NCBI GenBank assembly: GCA_027946555.1
Contig: JAPEVC010000063.1
Span: 62,001 to 126,000 of the forward strand
From: Gnomoniopsis sp. IMI 355080
Taxonomy: Eukaryota; Ascomycota; Sordariomycetes; Diaporthales; Gnomoniaceae
Direction: 5' to 3'
DNA: 64,000 bases
Shown here: in pieces, positions 11,901-27,405 of the stretch
Position numbering within the stretch: position 1 is the first letter of the stretch
Layout of the letters: each line of letters starts with the position of its first letter
Position numbers and translations under genes: made by a program
Notes under the pieces: model-generated
The model's input: only the letters and a program-made list of their open reading frames with translations
The model's database searches: none
Told to the model about the DNA's origin: nothing

Positions 11901-14900
11901 ATGTCACCACCCCATAATTGACAAAGCTTGGGCTATTTCCCGACATCGTCGGGCGAGAAGGCTGTGTGTTCCAAGGCTGCCGTGTCGCCATGCCGAGTCA
12001 AGGATATGTGACATTGAGTAAGGAGTGAGCAATGGCCCCTGTGCCCCTGGACATTGATCAACAGCGCAAGACCGTGGCAAGCGGACTTTTACCTTGTTGG
12101 GTCAGGTGGCTCTGATGTTTGTTGGGGTCGAGCTCACATCCATCCATGTGGCAAGTCGAGACTCAAAGGTGAAATCTTGAGACTTTGGCCATGCCATCCG
12201 GGAATGACAATCTAGCGGACCAGACAACAGCGTGCCAACTTCAAGCTTTAGGCCGACGTCCTAGAATGGCATCTTCTGTTGGAGCGGCTCGAAGAACCCG
12301 GCGGCTGTCGCGCTGTGTAATTCGCAGCCAAGAGACAACATGGAGGGGCCACGGAGATAAGTCCTCGAAAGGGTCGACGAGGCAGGCGATGGCGCAGTAA
12401 GTACTGGGTCATGAGAAGCAAATTGGGATTGCGGGAGGTGCCGTGTTATATGAGACGAGAGACAGACCAGACAGGCAAGCGAACAAGGCGTGGGTCCGAC
12501 AAGAACCAGAAGGTCTTTCAGCATCCGCAGGGATGGTCAAGATGAAGGCTGGCCGGTGCCAGCTCGAGTCTAGTGGGACCAATTGCATAATTTGCGGGAA
12601 CAGAGTAGCAAGTCCCGCTCAAGGAACGTCAAGGATCCTTGGCTGGGTCCCCAGATCCCTCGTCGTGCCCCTGACACCTGGCCTCGTGGCGGAGATGGGA
12701 GGTGTGACTACCGGATCGTCCTCTCCACAAGCCGATGGGCCTAGCAGGGAGAGGGCAATGTTGCCAATTGGGAAGACCAATAGTGAGGTGCAGATATTCG
12801 ATTAATCAACATCGTAATTCCTGTTCTAGCGTCGGTGACTTTGTGACGGTGAGACTAGACCCGTCGGTCCATACAGGGTGGCATGCTGGAAGCGTGGACC
12901 CTGATTTGAGCTCATGATTCAATCGACTTGCAGGTGGAAACAGAGATCGTATGAAGAATGATCCTGCAACTAGTTCGCTTCGTGACGCGAGATGGCATCA
13001 CACAATGGGTGGTTAGGAACGACGGTGCTAAGGGCCAAGCTTTCACTCCTCGTGGTTGCGGGCTGCTGGGGTCGCGTCGTGTGCCTATTCCCTGTAATGA
13101 GGCCCCAATGACCGCTGTCGAGGATCTTCAGTCAGCATCCATTCCTGAGCGCGCGCATGTGTTGATAGACTGCACAACGATGCAGAGTGCAAAGCTAGGC
13201 ACGGGTGCGAGAGATGCTTGCCGGATTCCGCGGGCGTTGAAAGGCTGGTGCAAGTGAGGGCGTCAGAATGCAGACTGGCGGCTGGGTCCCTACCTTACTT
13301 GATCAGCCTATGTAGGTCGCAAACTTGCTGGTGATGGAGACGTGCACAATCCTTGGAAGCCTTCGTCCAGCTGTCGTGTCAGGGAGGGCGTGAAGTCGTG
13401 ATGGGGGTTGCTGCTGTGGCGCATGGGGCTCGTTGTTGCCCTTGCTCCACCTGCAGTCTCCTTAGTGCGGTTGATCCGCCAGGGATGAACCGTACTACGT
13501 ACTATGTTACTTGTAGTGCAAGGAAGACCTGGCCGTGGAGGGTCCCACAGTATCCCACCTGCAGGGTTCATTAGAAGAGCGGGCCGTGCAAACCCTGCAA
13601 CGGATCAGTACCTGTCCATTACCTTGAGATACTGCACCTAGGGCGGTATCAGTATTGCCCACCATGGCTATAGCACTTCACATCCGTGTCATGATGAAAT
13701 TTGTCTGTCGATGTTTCCCTTGAAGAGGTAATCAAAGCAGTTCACACCCGAAGTCATATGCTTCTTGACAGCATTCCAGCCTTAACAATGACTAACCATA
13801 TCAACCGGAACTACTCCGTGAGCCGTCCAGCTGTGCATGCAAGTGCCCTGTTCTGTAATTATAGTACCTGGTACCTACCGAGGTATCTACATAAGTCTCT
13901 GGAAGGTACGGTACATACCTTAGATACCTAGGTAGTGCCTGCCTGCCTGTCACCCTACAGGCTGGTTCATCCCGTGTCACCTCCTTCTCTCACCTTCTCC
14001 GGTGGCATCGACAAGACCACTGCAATGGCCAATGTCTGTTCTCTTGTGGCGTCCAAAATATCTAAACACTCCACGCTCACCCACCTGGCAGTCTTCACCC
14101 CTTCCCGAGTCATCTGCGGCGAAACACCGGAGAATCTTCTGTGCGTGTGCACAACACGCGATCCAGTTCAAGGTCCATCACGTTGCGCCGCCTCAACGGT
14201 AGTGATCGGAGAATATAGGCCACAATCATTGGATTGAAGCCTTTTCCCCCCGCGCCCTTGCGGATTATCTTCCTCCTTCCGGGCCCCTGCCCGTTCGCCC
14301 TGCGCTCTGGATGATGTACAGTACTGCCACAGTGCTCTGTGAACGGCGGCGTCCTTTGGGGCTTGAAGGACTCTGAATAAGCACGGTGTACTGTAATCAT
14401 GTCACCGCGTTGAGTACCTATCTTCAACCAGCCTACTTGCCGCCAATCTGCAACTCATTATGTGCAAGCGCCTTCACGCCATGTCTAGACCATCTCCACC
14501 GGCCTGGGCTCCGCTAAAGATGCTGCTCTGTGCACCAGTCTCTCCTTTGCCATGGGACCTGTCACTGGAACTGGATCCTAACCCCTTCCCCTGGTGGTCC
14601 TCTCTGGGATCAGATCTCCTAGCCCTGTCCTGCCCTGCCCTGTTGCTCCGGGCCCCAATGAGCGGGAAATAGGAAGAGGAGTATGCGCCACTCTTGACCA
14701 GGGTACAGTATCTCATGTCGAATATCAGTTTCCCCGGCCTGATCATATCAACGGATTTCATTAAATCCTCGTGTATCCCAACCTGTCCTGGCTTAGTGGC
14801 ATACCTCTTGTTGACTCCAACTGCACATCATCGTCAATACCAAACGTCGTTTCGTCCCCGGTTGGACCACTCGTTCTTTATCATCCTACCTTTTCCAAAC

Positions 14901-15147
14901 ACTAGTCTGGCTGCTTCTCCATCGTTGCATAGCTGACTTGCCTTCAAACATCCCGTTCGCTGACTTTATAAATCCCTGTATCCACTGCGCAGACGTATAT
15001 CCGATATACCCACGCAGCATTACTATTGGATCTGCTGCTCCTAATCCTCGTCATCTGCGCCCTCGTACTCGTGTGTGTTGGCACGATATCTGTGCTCCAC
15101 CGTTCTGATACCCCACGCAACTTGGATCTGACCACCCGACCAAGACT
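8920..15147. other. 6.2-kb gene-poor region upstream of the zinc-finger gene
   Basis: No frame longer than about 120 codons and no recognisable motif on either strand. Contents: an 11-G run at 9943-9953; a TATATAAA sequence near 10457; TACCTAGGTA copies at 10762-10771 and 13925-13934 and a variant at 9344-9353; and a pyrimidine-rich segment from about 13.9 to 15.1 kb on the coding strand of the next gene, which looks like a long 5' leader or promoter. It could host a non-coding transcript, but the sequence alone does not show one. Confidence 0.4.
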
Positions 15148-17162
15148 ATGGAGCTTGAAGGCAAAACCAAAGCCCCCAAGGACAAATGTTGTCCTTATTG
15201 CGGGCAAACTTTCACCTCTTCGTCGCTAGGAAGGCACCTAGATCTCTATATCAAGGAGAAAAACCCCAAAGCGCCAGATGGAGTTCACAATGTCGAAGAG
15301 ATCCGCAAGCTTCGGGGCAGCATTACACGCCGTCAGCCCAGAGGAGGGGCCTCGAGGGACAGTTCGCACCCCATGGATAGCCAAGCGGCTTCTAAAAGGA
15401 GCTCAGGGGCCTCTGATGCCGATTCTATCATGACCAGATCACCAGGTACGTCCTAATAATCCTTATTCATTGACAGCCTCACCAATAGACTGTCCTGTAC
15501 TGCGCCGACATTTATAATCGATGTCCATGGTGGTTTTGCTGATAGATGGCGACAATGATGTAGACACGACACGAAGCCGCTCAAATTCTCAAAGAGTTTT
15601 CAAACAAAAGATGATGAAGTCATCTCTCGAAGTAAAGCAAAGGGTTCAAGATGCCATCGACACGGCTAAGGCTGCAGAGCTTGCTCTTCGGGAAATGATG
15701 AGTTCGTGGAAGGCTGCAAAGTGAGCTTCCCTGGAACCCACTACATAAGCCCGACGAGGAAGGCTAATCAATACATAGACAGCAAGTTGACATCAAAAAG
15801 ATGCCCTTCGACTTTAGCCCTCTTTCGATGGATTTCCCAGCGTTGTGTCTTCAATGCCTAGAGTCGCCTCCCACCTTGTTTTCCTCTACGCCACATTCAA
15901 CTGCAACATCATGGTCTATCACCCCGCCCGGAGAGAAGCAGAACGAGGCGCTCAGAGTCCACTTTCAGGAGAAATTCGCCAAATGGAAGGCCCTCTGCTC
16001 TACGGCCGCGACTGCACAGAGCGATGAAATGAGCTCGTCATCGTCACAGGCGGCAGCGCAGCAGGACAAGATCGCAAATTATACGACACAGAAAGTTGTG
16101 GAATCGGCAAGAAGATTGGAGTCGCAGGTGGCTGAGCACTTGGAAGAGTCGTTCCAAGTTTGGGAACAGCTATCACCGCAACGCCGACAAGAGCTATGGG
16201 TCTTGGAAATGGCTCGGAACATTGGTAAAAGGCAGCAAGAGGTGATGAATCTGAAGGCGGAGCGATATTCTCTCAAGCAGGAGAACGCAAATTTGAAGAC
16301 CCAGATCGACCATCTGAACAAGCAGCAACAACCGAGGGAGTACAAGATTGTGCCTCCGATGACTTTGAGAGTGGACGAGGAAATGGCGGAAATGTGGAAC
16401 GAGGCTGGAATCAGCGGTCGACAAAGCACTGGGCTGAATAATGAGGACCGGCACGACCTTAACACACTTGTCTCAGGAGCAATCGAAAGGTGGAAGACCG
16501 TCATCACAACTTCGCGAGCAGCCAATGCCATCAAAGCGCAAAGGTCGCTTGATCAGATCTCTGCATCCCTCAGAACGCCTACGTCCGCTACACAGCCACT
16601 TTCACCAGACGAGTCACGCCCGGTACAGCAGTATACTTACCAGCGAGCCGATCAGTCGTGCTCTCATACCCAGTCATCCCCGAATGCTCAGTCGGGTGCT
16701 GGTCGAAATGCTTCCACCAGCTCCGCTAATCTCACAGCTGCAACTATAAGCGAACCTAAGACGTCGGCTGCCAGTACGCCTACGCAGTCAGCCGAAGACT
16801 CAGACGAAGACGCTGATGCAGATGGCGACGAGGACGCCGACGCCGATGCCGACGTGGAGATGGAGGGCGGAGACGAATACCTCTCTGCTGCCAACACACC
16901 CGCCCACCAAGCAATGCATCAGCTGCCGCATCATTCCATCCCACAACATCACCAAATGCTTCCTGTCACTAGAACACACGACCAGCACATCTCAGCGGTC
17001 CGCCATAGGGCTTACTCGCAAAGAGACAGTCCTTACGGGCACCACGGCGTCCTACCAAGCCAGCATATACACATGAGTCAGCAGTCTTTTGGACACCAAC
17101 TTCAAACCCTGGAACACAACTTGGCCCAGGGACATGATTTGGGATGGAACAACAACCATTGA
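15148..17162 (+). CDS. Nuclear-type protein with degenerate C2H2-like finger, coiled coil and acidic tail
   Basis: Three exons: 15148-15445, 15546-15720 and 15779-17162, giving 618 residues. Near the N-terminus is CPYCGQTFTSSSLGRHLDLY, which has two Cys and one His spaced like a C2H2 finger but Tyr where the last His would be. It is followed by a conserved-looking VEEIRKLRGSITRRQPR. An Ala/Lys/Glu-rich helix in exon 2 and a strong coiled coil (about residues 285-340; EVMNLKAERYSLKQENANLK) follow. The C-terminal third is Ser/Thr/Gln-rich, with an acidic Asp/Glu/Ala run near residue 500 and His/Gln-rich ends. I recognise it as a conserved fungal protein of unknown role. Nuclear or chromatin function is inference from composition. 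Confidence 0.8.
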
Positions 17163-17239
17163 CGGTGCGGTGACCAGCAGGCGACTGTCGACACACTGAG
17201 CTGTGGACCAATCGCCGGCTGGCTTTCACCGCCCTCAGG

Positions 17240-18043
17240 ATGGGAACTTACATACGCTATCAACGGGCTGCTTCTGTGATAGTACCTAACCCACGTGAAT
17301 CGCCTTCACGGCGTATTGTCAGGCGGAACTTGCCGGTTGGTTCCACAAGGACCAGCATTTCGACACCGCCAGGAGCAACCATCAAAGAGCGGAACATACC
17401 GATCGGGAGCCACGGGGGCTTGAAAGACGATGAAGCGGAGTGTGGTGTTACTGGGTGGCTGTCAGGACTTTTCTTTGACGCAGAGAAGCAATTCCATCCA
17501 GCAAATCAACCGAAGTGGACAGTCTGGGCTGTAAATTACCATGTATTTGTAAGGGGGCAGCTGGGCTTCAGATTGGAAGAAATAGTCGGCTATATGAGTT
17601 TAAACTATTTTGATACCATGCATAGCCGCTTTGATCATAATATTTTCAGACACATTCCCTCTGCATTCTCGACTTACAGCGCTGCCTCTGAACCCCCTGC
17701 GCCCCTCCCCACGAGGAGCTTCGAAACTGATCACTGGCGTCACCAACGGAAAATAAGGAACACACATAGTACAGACGTGGCCGCACCGTGTTTGGGGAGC
17801 AGTAGGTGTATCTGTACGTTCATGATGCTTCATAATCATCCCTCGCAACGCCACAACCAGACAGCCTTGTCGGAAAGGCCGGAGAGCCGTGCGCGAGGAG
17901 CCCTGGAGGTCATATTTACAGCGGCTCTCGGGGCAGTGACCCCTGTCTACCAGTCTGCCTGTACTAGTATTTACGGGAAGACCTTAGGCTATCGCTGCAC
18001 GACATCAGCCCTGGGCGGACCCATGCGGCTGAAACAAACTTAA
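17240..18043 (+). CDS. Orphan open reading frame, 267 codons, coding status uncertain
   Basis: A single uninterrupted frame begins 78 bases after the zinc-finger gene stop and on the same strand. I recognise no domain. The translation has no signal peptide or membrane helix and looks compositionally unremarkable. It may simply lie in the 3' untranslated region of the upstream gene. Its length is unusual for non-coding DNA at this base composition, so it is listed rather than dropped. Confidence 0.22.
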   Translation: MGTYIRYQRAASVIVPNPRESPSRRIVRRNLPVGSTRTSISTPPGATIKERNIPIGSHGGLKDDEAECGVTGWLSGLFFDAEKQFHPANQPKWTVWAVNYHVFVRGQLGFRLEEIVGYMSLNYFDTMHSRFDHNIFRHIPSAFSTYSAASEPPAPLPTRSFETDHWRHQRKIRNTHSTDVAAPCLGSSRCICTFMMLHNHPSQRHNQTALSERPESRARGALEVIFTAALGAVTPVYQSACTSIYGKTLGYRCTTSALGGPMRLKQT

Positions 18044-19029
18044 CTCCAGTGGCTTGTCCTTACTACAGTAATACTTAGTACCTGGACCCGACAATTCGGG
18101 CCCCTCCTGCTCGATGCCAAGATTCTTTGGTTCTTCTGGAAGTTCCCTTCGGGGTTCTATCGTACCTTGGTAGACAATTATGCATGAAGCATCACATGAT
18201 TCTGAGCCCCTTCGCTACCACAATTCGACGAGCCACACATCCATACTATGTAACCGAAAGGACACATGGGTACCTCATGTTCAATTGGCCCAAATGGCTT
18301 TCTAAATGTCACTGCACAGAACCGGACTTCATCACCGAGCGGTTCGCCTGAAAATTTCCGGCAGACCCACCCACTCTCACATCCGGACCAGGGCTTCTTT
18401 TCATCCTCTCTTCCGCTGTCACCCCAAAATGTCGTCGCGGAACATGTCCACCAGCTGCCGTCGACGTTCCGAGGCGGAGTTTCTTCATGAGACAATGACA
18501 GCCACAGCGACACAGCCTGGGCCAGATGTCAGGTTCCCTGCCCTGAGTTGTCTGTCTGTTTCGACAACGCAGGCCTCGGCCAAGCCTATGGTTCGCAACG
18601 CCCTTGGCAAGTTTGGGCCGGCGGTGCTGCCAAGGTTGGGAGAGGCTGGCTCACGTAGCGGTTCTGGGAAAATCGAAACCAAGGTCCAAGACTCAATTGT
18701 GTCGCGGCGGACCATTGTGCCCAGTCCAATAGCTCCACGATGAGGCTTTTTCAACCACTGACACTGAACCGTTGGTTCAAACCCCCTTGAATTTTCTCCT
18801 GCCTGCTGATGCTTGCAAAGACGTGTGGAGCTGGCCCGATGACTTGGCTAGGTATGCGTGTTGTGCTGGGTGAATCTGGTCCGGTACACTGGCATGCTGC
18901 TGCACTACCACATTAATGTTATGGATGGACTCCAGTTGATATTCAAAGATGAACACGGCAAACAACCTCCCACTTATCGGGAAAGACATCTGGTTGTGCG
19001 GTGTCACTCTGATGACGGGTCACTGTTAC
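18044..19029. other. Intergenic, nothing recognised
   Basis: Overlapping frames of up to 145 codons occur on both strands with no motif. A B-box-like GGTTCAAACCCC near 18774 lacks the rest of a tRNA. Confidence 0.4.
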
Positions 19030-23066
<4,037 letters not shown>

Positions 23067-23802
23067 CTAGACGCTGTTGCAAGAGATGAACTGTCCCCTG
23101 CTGGTCTTGGTAGAGTGCGTCACGGCTCCGCAGAACTTGGCGGTTTTCGCGTCCGTGTACTGGAAGATGACCCGGGCCGGGTTCGCCTCGCCAGGCGGCT
23201 TGGAACCGCTGAAGACGGTCTTGCCGTCCGACATCAGGGGGAACTCGAGCCATGGGCCGGTCGGGCAGTTGGGGAAGTGGAGCTTTAGGCCGGTGGTTGA
23301 GTCCGGGTGGTTGGCAAAGTCCTTGGGCTGACAGAAGTCATCTGTGTGAAGAACAGAATGTGTTAGTCGGGGTGCGTTACGCCAGTTCGTGAGGCAGAAT
23401 CACGAGATGCACTGCACGGGAGACCTCCCGTCGCGGGTACTGGGATCGTATGGATGTCTACATACTGGCTTTCTTGGTGCGCTGCGAGACTTGGCATTCG
23501 GGCAGAGACATCAGGGTCTCAATGTTGGCGGCGGTCGCATCTTTGCTCGCTTTGTCCTTGGCAGCGGCCGTGATCACTTTGGTGATATAAGCGGCAGTGA
23601 ACTTGTCTGTAAGTAGTGGATGGCCGGTTAGTCTTGAGCCACATTAATCCGGAGATCGAAAGGGGTGGTAGGTTTTATAAAACTTACTGACTCCTGTTCC
23701 AGCGTCACACTCGAAGTTCTTGGTTGGACCAGTGATGGCGCGAGGCATGACCAAGGCCGAGGCCGCGGAAGCCATGAGAGTGTAGATGGTAAAGAACTTC
23801 AT
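23067..23802 (-). CDS. Small secreted guanyl-type ribonuclease (RNase T1/F1 family)
   Basis: Three exons on the minus strand: 23802-23688, 23606-23466 and 23341-23067, giving 176 residues. A signal peptide (MKFFTIYTLMASAASA) is followed by a region with six Cys (32, 76, 89, 111, 156, 173) that could pair as disulfides. The fold's landmarks are visible in order: LKLHFP with His107, PWLEFPL with Glu118, PARVIFQY with Arg142, and FCGAVTHS with His161. These correspond to His40, Glu58, Arg77 and His92 of RNase T1. The protein should therefore be an active, secreted, guanine-preferring RNase, although it is about 40 residues longer than mature T1 plus signal. Inactive relatives serve as plant-pathogen effectors; here the catalytic set looks intact. 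Activity and role are inferences. Confidence 0.8.
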
Positions 23803-23979
23803 TGTGAATATATTGAACGATGGTTGATTTGAGCTGACGGTGGCAATTTGCTGAATGAATGAAAGAGATCACTTGGCTGGTAGTGAGATGATTGTGAATA
23901 TATCGAACGATGGTTTAGTAAACTGATGATGGTAAGTTGCTAAAAGAATGGAAGAGATCACTTGGCTAGTAGTGAGATG
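23801..23979. repeat. 90-bp imperfect tandem duplication at the ribonuclease promoter/leader
   Basis: Two copies, about 23801-23890 and 23891-23979, each begin ATTGTGAATATAT and share GAACGATGGTT, AGAGATCACTTGGCT and AGTAGTGAGATG-type blocks, with scattered substitutions in the middle. The first copy abuts the ribonuclease start codon, so the duplication lies in its 5' untranslated region or promoter. Confidence 0.85.
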
Positions 23980-25517
23980 ATCAAGACAAGAAGTAGTGAA
24001 TGGAATGGGAACATGATCTCTTTAATACTTTCGTCTGCCTGTTCGTCTTCATCTTGAAGTTATACAAAGAAGTAAATCCATCGTGGCTATTTCGGGTTAC
24101 ATAAGATAGTCATCAACAGCCTCAGGATCGTAAATGTATTCTAGGTAGTGTGGCCAAGAAGCGAACACACGTCTACCGTGGATCGCACATGCCATTTTCC
24201 TTTGGTACTACGAATTAATTGGACGGGGCAACAAACCCATGTAATGTGTTCACTCGGCTTCAACCTCTTCATCCCAAGTTGCCAGCAAAAAGCTTACAAT
24301 TCCTCCCAGAAGGCTGCCAAGAGAGGTTCGTCTACTGCTGCTTGGGCGCCCTGGTTGTTTGAAGTTCGAGATTGACAGCGATTGGTCCGTGTGGCAGCTA
24401 CCAAGGTACGAAAGTATGCTTGACTGGTGCAGCGTTGCGAGTCAGGCTACTGCGGCAATACCGTTGACAAGACTACAGTAGTAGTAGTAGTAGTGGTAGT
24501 AGGCATTGCTTTTCGGCTACGTTCATTGCCGCGCGAAGAGCGCGCGCCAACCAAGACCGCAACCGCGCCAAATAGACCGTACTATCGAACTCCAAGCCTA
24601 AACTGTTTGACGGATGCGGCTGGGCGGCCTAAAATACCGCCATTTGCTAGTCATTAGTTTGACTCCGCCTCGGTCAAATCTAGACATTCTGCACCCGGTC
24701 CCACCCTGAAGAACACAGGCATTCGCGCTTCACATTGAGTCGAACTCTTGACTACCTAGGTACCCAGTATCATTCTTCTTGATGGAGAAGCTTCACGTTT
24801 GCTGTTCTGTAAAACATAACAAAGGGGGGGGGTTAACGCAAATCCAGTAGATACATCTTCTAATTGCAAGCCTTTTGACGCAATTCCCTAGCAGGCAGAT
24901 TATTCAGCACACAATTACTTCACTGTATCCGTAGGTTAATATGGTAGTCAATCGCAGTGGGATTATGGCACAGTCTGTGTTGTGTCACATTTAGTGGTGT
25001 TTTGTTCTTTTCGCGTATCGTTGGTTTTAGCGCACGTCAAGAAAGAAGCAAGCTTAAAATTTCAGCCGAAGCCTCCAGGGGTTTACAGGCGTTCGGACGA
25101 ATACAAGCCCACGTGCATTCATGCAGATCCCACTGTAATCATTGGAGTTTACAGGGTGATGCACAAAGAACGAACCTAGGTACAGGACCTTGCCGAACGT
25201 TAGCCTGCTGACTCTCAAGAGGCCGTGTACCACGGGCATCAATACATGAACTTGTTGCATGCACAGTACCTACCTACTCATGTTTTCCCTTGGTACCAGC
25301 CTGCCCCTTTGCAACACCATCGATTTTCTATTTCGGGAAAATGAACATGCCGCGAGGCTGACTCGGTTCGATTCTCAACCAATTTTCTTTGCAGGACCCG
25401 CACATTGACACTGACAGTCTGACACCAGGGCACCGACTCTGAATCTCATCCTCAATCAATATTGCATACAACACCGCCAACTCCCTACACACCCGCACTT
25501 GCTGTCCTACGCCCACC
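23980..25517. other. Intergenic, microsatellite and palindrome copies
   Basis: Holds an interrupted GTA microsatellite (24478-24501), a nine-G run near 24824, TACCTAGGTA at 24753-24762 and a one-mismatch copy at 25173-25182. A CGCGC...GCGCG mini-hairpin lies near 24533. No gene recognised. Confidence 0.5.
24478..24501 (+). repeat. Interrupted (GTA)n microsatellite
   Basis: About eight GTA units with one T-to-G-type interruption. It lies between genes and is not read in any supported coding frame. Confidence 0.85.
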
Positions 25518-26401
25518 ATGGCCGAGTCCGTGGATGACTTCTTCTTTGCCGATGACTTGAAGTGTTCCGAAATCTCAGAACAAGCCTCCATAATTCACGC
25601 CTTCTTGACCGAGCCCAACTCGGCAGCAAAAAGCGCAGCCCAGACTTTGCTCTTGCGGTCTAAGGCCGACGGCGGCCCTGAGCTATCCAAGGTAGTAGCC
25701 CAGATTATCATCCCCCTCGCCGAAGAGCGTCCGGAGGTACACGAAGCTCTCGTGAAGCTTATTGGAGAGCTGAAAGACCAGGTCGAGGCCGCCACTGGCT
25801 TGAAGTCCGGGGACAACGTCTCGCTCAATTACGAGCTATGGGAGAAGGGCCTGCGCTACGGTGATCCGGACCCGGCCAACGCCCTCCGCGGCCTCTATCG
25901 CCAGGAATGGGTAAACATCAATCGTTTTGCGGCATTGGTATACAACGCCTCTATAGAAGACTTGTCGGCCTTTGGTGAGCATGTCCTCAAGCTAGGGCTT
26001 CGAAGGGGTGGTTGGAGAGTGTCCTGGAGTGGCTCAGGTAAGCACCCCACTCCTCTATCGCTGCTCGCTTTCATTTGTCTCTCATTTGATTGTGTATTTC
26101 AACACCAATGCTTGCTTCTATCTTTTGCGCCCCTCCGGTCGTGACACACAGTGGGCTGATTACATCCACAGTGAGCACTTCTGATGAAGTAGATGCTCTT
26201 CAGGGTCATGTTGATGCTGCTGTGCAATGGATCCTTGTGTCTAGTGAGCGTCTTTATAACGAGTGCGATAATATTCGAGAACACTGGGGGCAATGGAAGC
26301 AAGATTTGGATTGGATCACAAGGCAGGATGGGTTGAAGGACGAAACAAAGACGCTTTGCCGGGAAGCTTTGGCGAAGATGGGTAGCATCGGAGCTAGGTG
26401 A
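25518..26401 (+). CDS. DUF3632-like fungal protein of unknown function
   Basis: Two exons, 25518-26037 and 26172-26401, give 249 residues. The protein is soluble and mostly helical by composition. The core LYRQEWVNINRFAALVY followed by an LSAFGEHVLK helix and the later EHWGQWKQDLDWI resemble fungal DUF3632 proteins, as I recall them. The intron junction was chosen because it is the only nearby join keeping exon 2 (STSDEVDALQG) open; reading WADYIH as coding would meet a stop. No catalytic motif is visible and the function is unknown. Confidence 0.7.
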
Positions 26402-27405
26402 GAGCTTCGTAGCCAAGGATTTTAGCGAGACTCTGGTAGGCCCATGTTTCCAGGTACTCCCAACCTGGAACGACGATAATCTTGCTGTCCTTCTGACCGT
26501 CTGCTGGCCTCCTGTCCTGCAGGATTCTCCAAACAAAATCTTTATACTAAGACTCGCTGCAGTCGAACAGATAGCATGAAGTAAAAGCATCTCCCATCTG
26601 AGTGAGGCCTAGTAACTCGCTCAATCGAATTGAACGGCAAAGGTTTTCAAAGTGCGATGTTATATTGCATCAATCGAAAAGCCAATCCTCATACCTAGGT
26701 AAGAGAATTACTTGGTATATGTCAGCCTCGAGGTATACAACATAACTTTCCGCCTGTCCATTTGATTGGAGCAATGCTGTCAGTTGAAACGACAGTTGAT
26801 CCAGGGAATGCATAGGCTTAGTCACAGAGCTGGCTGCTCAACATCAAAGTGAGTTAAGATTTTGTCGATAGCGTCAAAAGTAAACTCTCAATCGATCTAA
26901 TACCTTGTAGGGCTGCCATATATAGTAACTTACTCTTTGTCATGCTGCAGATCTGGGTTGCGAACGTGGAACTTGCGAACTCACGGTGCCGAATAACCCT
27001 CGGAGATTAACTCAGGGCTCCGACCGAGTTCCACAGCCACACAGCCAGAGTGCCACCATCGGGCTCTAAGGCATATTGCGGCTAGACATTTTACGCAAGA
27101 CGCGGGTAGTACCGCAGTGGTATTCCAGAGCACTCGGATTGTGACGCGGCCTCAATTTGATTTACTTGACGTTAGGCCCCTCTCGTCTCCTTAGCGCTGG
27201 GGCACTCCGGATATTGAAAAGACGTGCGAAATATAGATCTACGATTCTACGATAAATAGCATGGGATCCGTAATCTTTTTTTAGAGTTGCAACTTCAAGG
27301 TGGTATCTTTGTGATTCTCGGACTTTTGTTTTCTTTTAGCAGCTCGTCAGTCTTCAAGTGCTCTGCTCTTGGGCCAATTTCACAGTCACTACTTCCAATT
27401 TCAAC
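26402..27405. other. Intergenic
   Basis: AT-rich, with no gene recognised. TACCTAGGTA at 26692-26701. Confidence 0.5.

Noticed and set aside
18306..18743. 145-codon plus-strand frame
   Set aside because: Overlaps a 111-codon frame on the other strand. The Ser/Arg/Pro-rich translation is typical of non-coding GC-balanced DNA.
18774..18786. B-box-like GGTTCAAACCCC
   Set aside because: No A box, anticodon arm or acceptor pairing around it, so not a tRNA.
24420..24740. Possible small transposon around the GTA microsatellite
   Set aside because: I compared both flanks for terminal inverted repeats and TA duplications and found no convincing match.
26038..26171. Apparent frameshift in the DUF3632-like gene (WADYIH readable in another frame)
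   Set aside because: A normal GTAAGC...CCACAG intron joins the two halves in frame, so no frameshift is needed.
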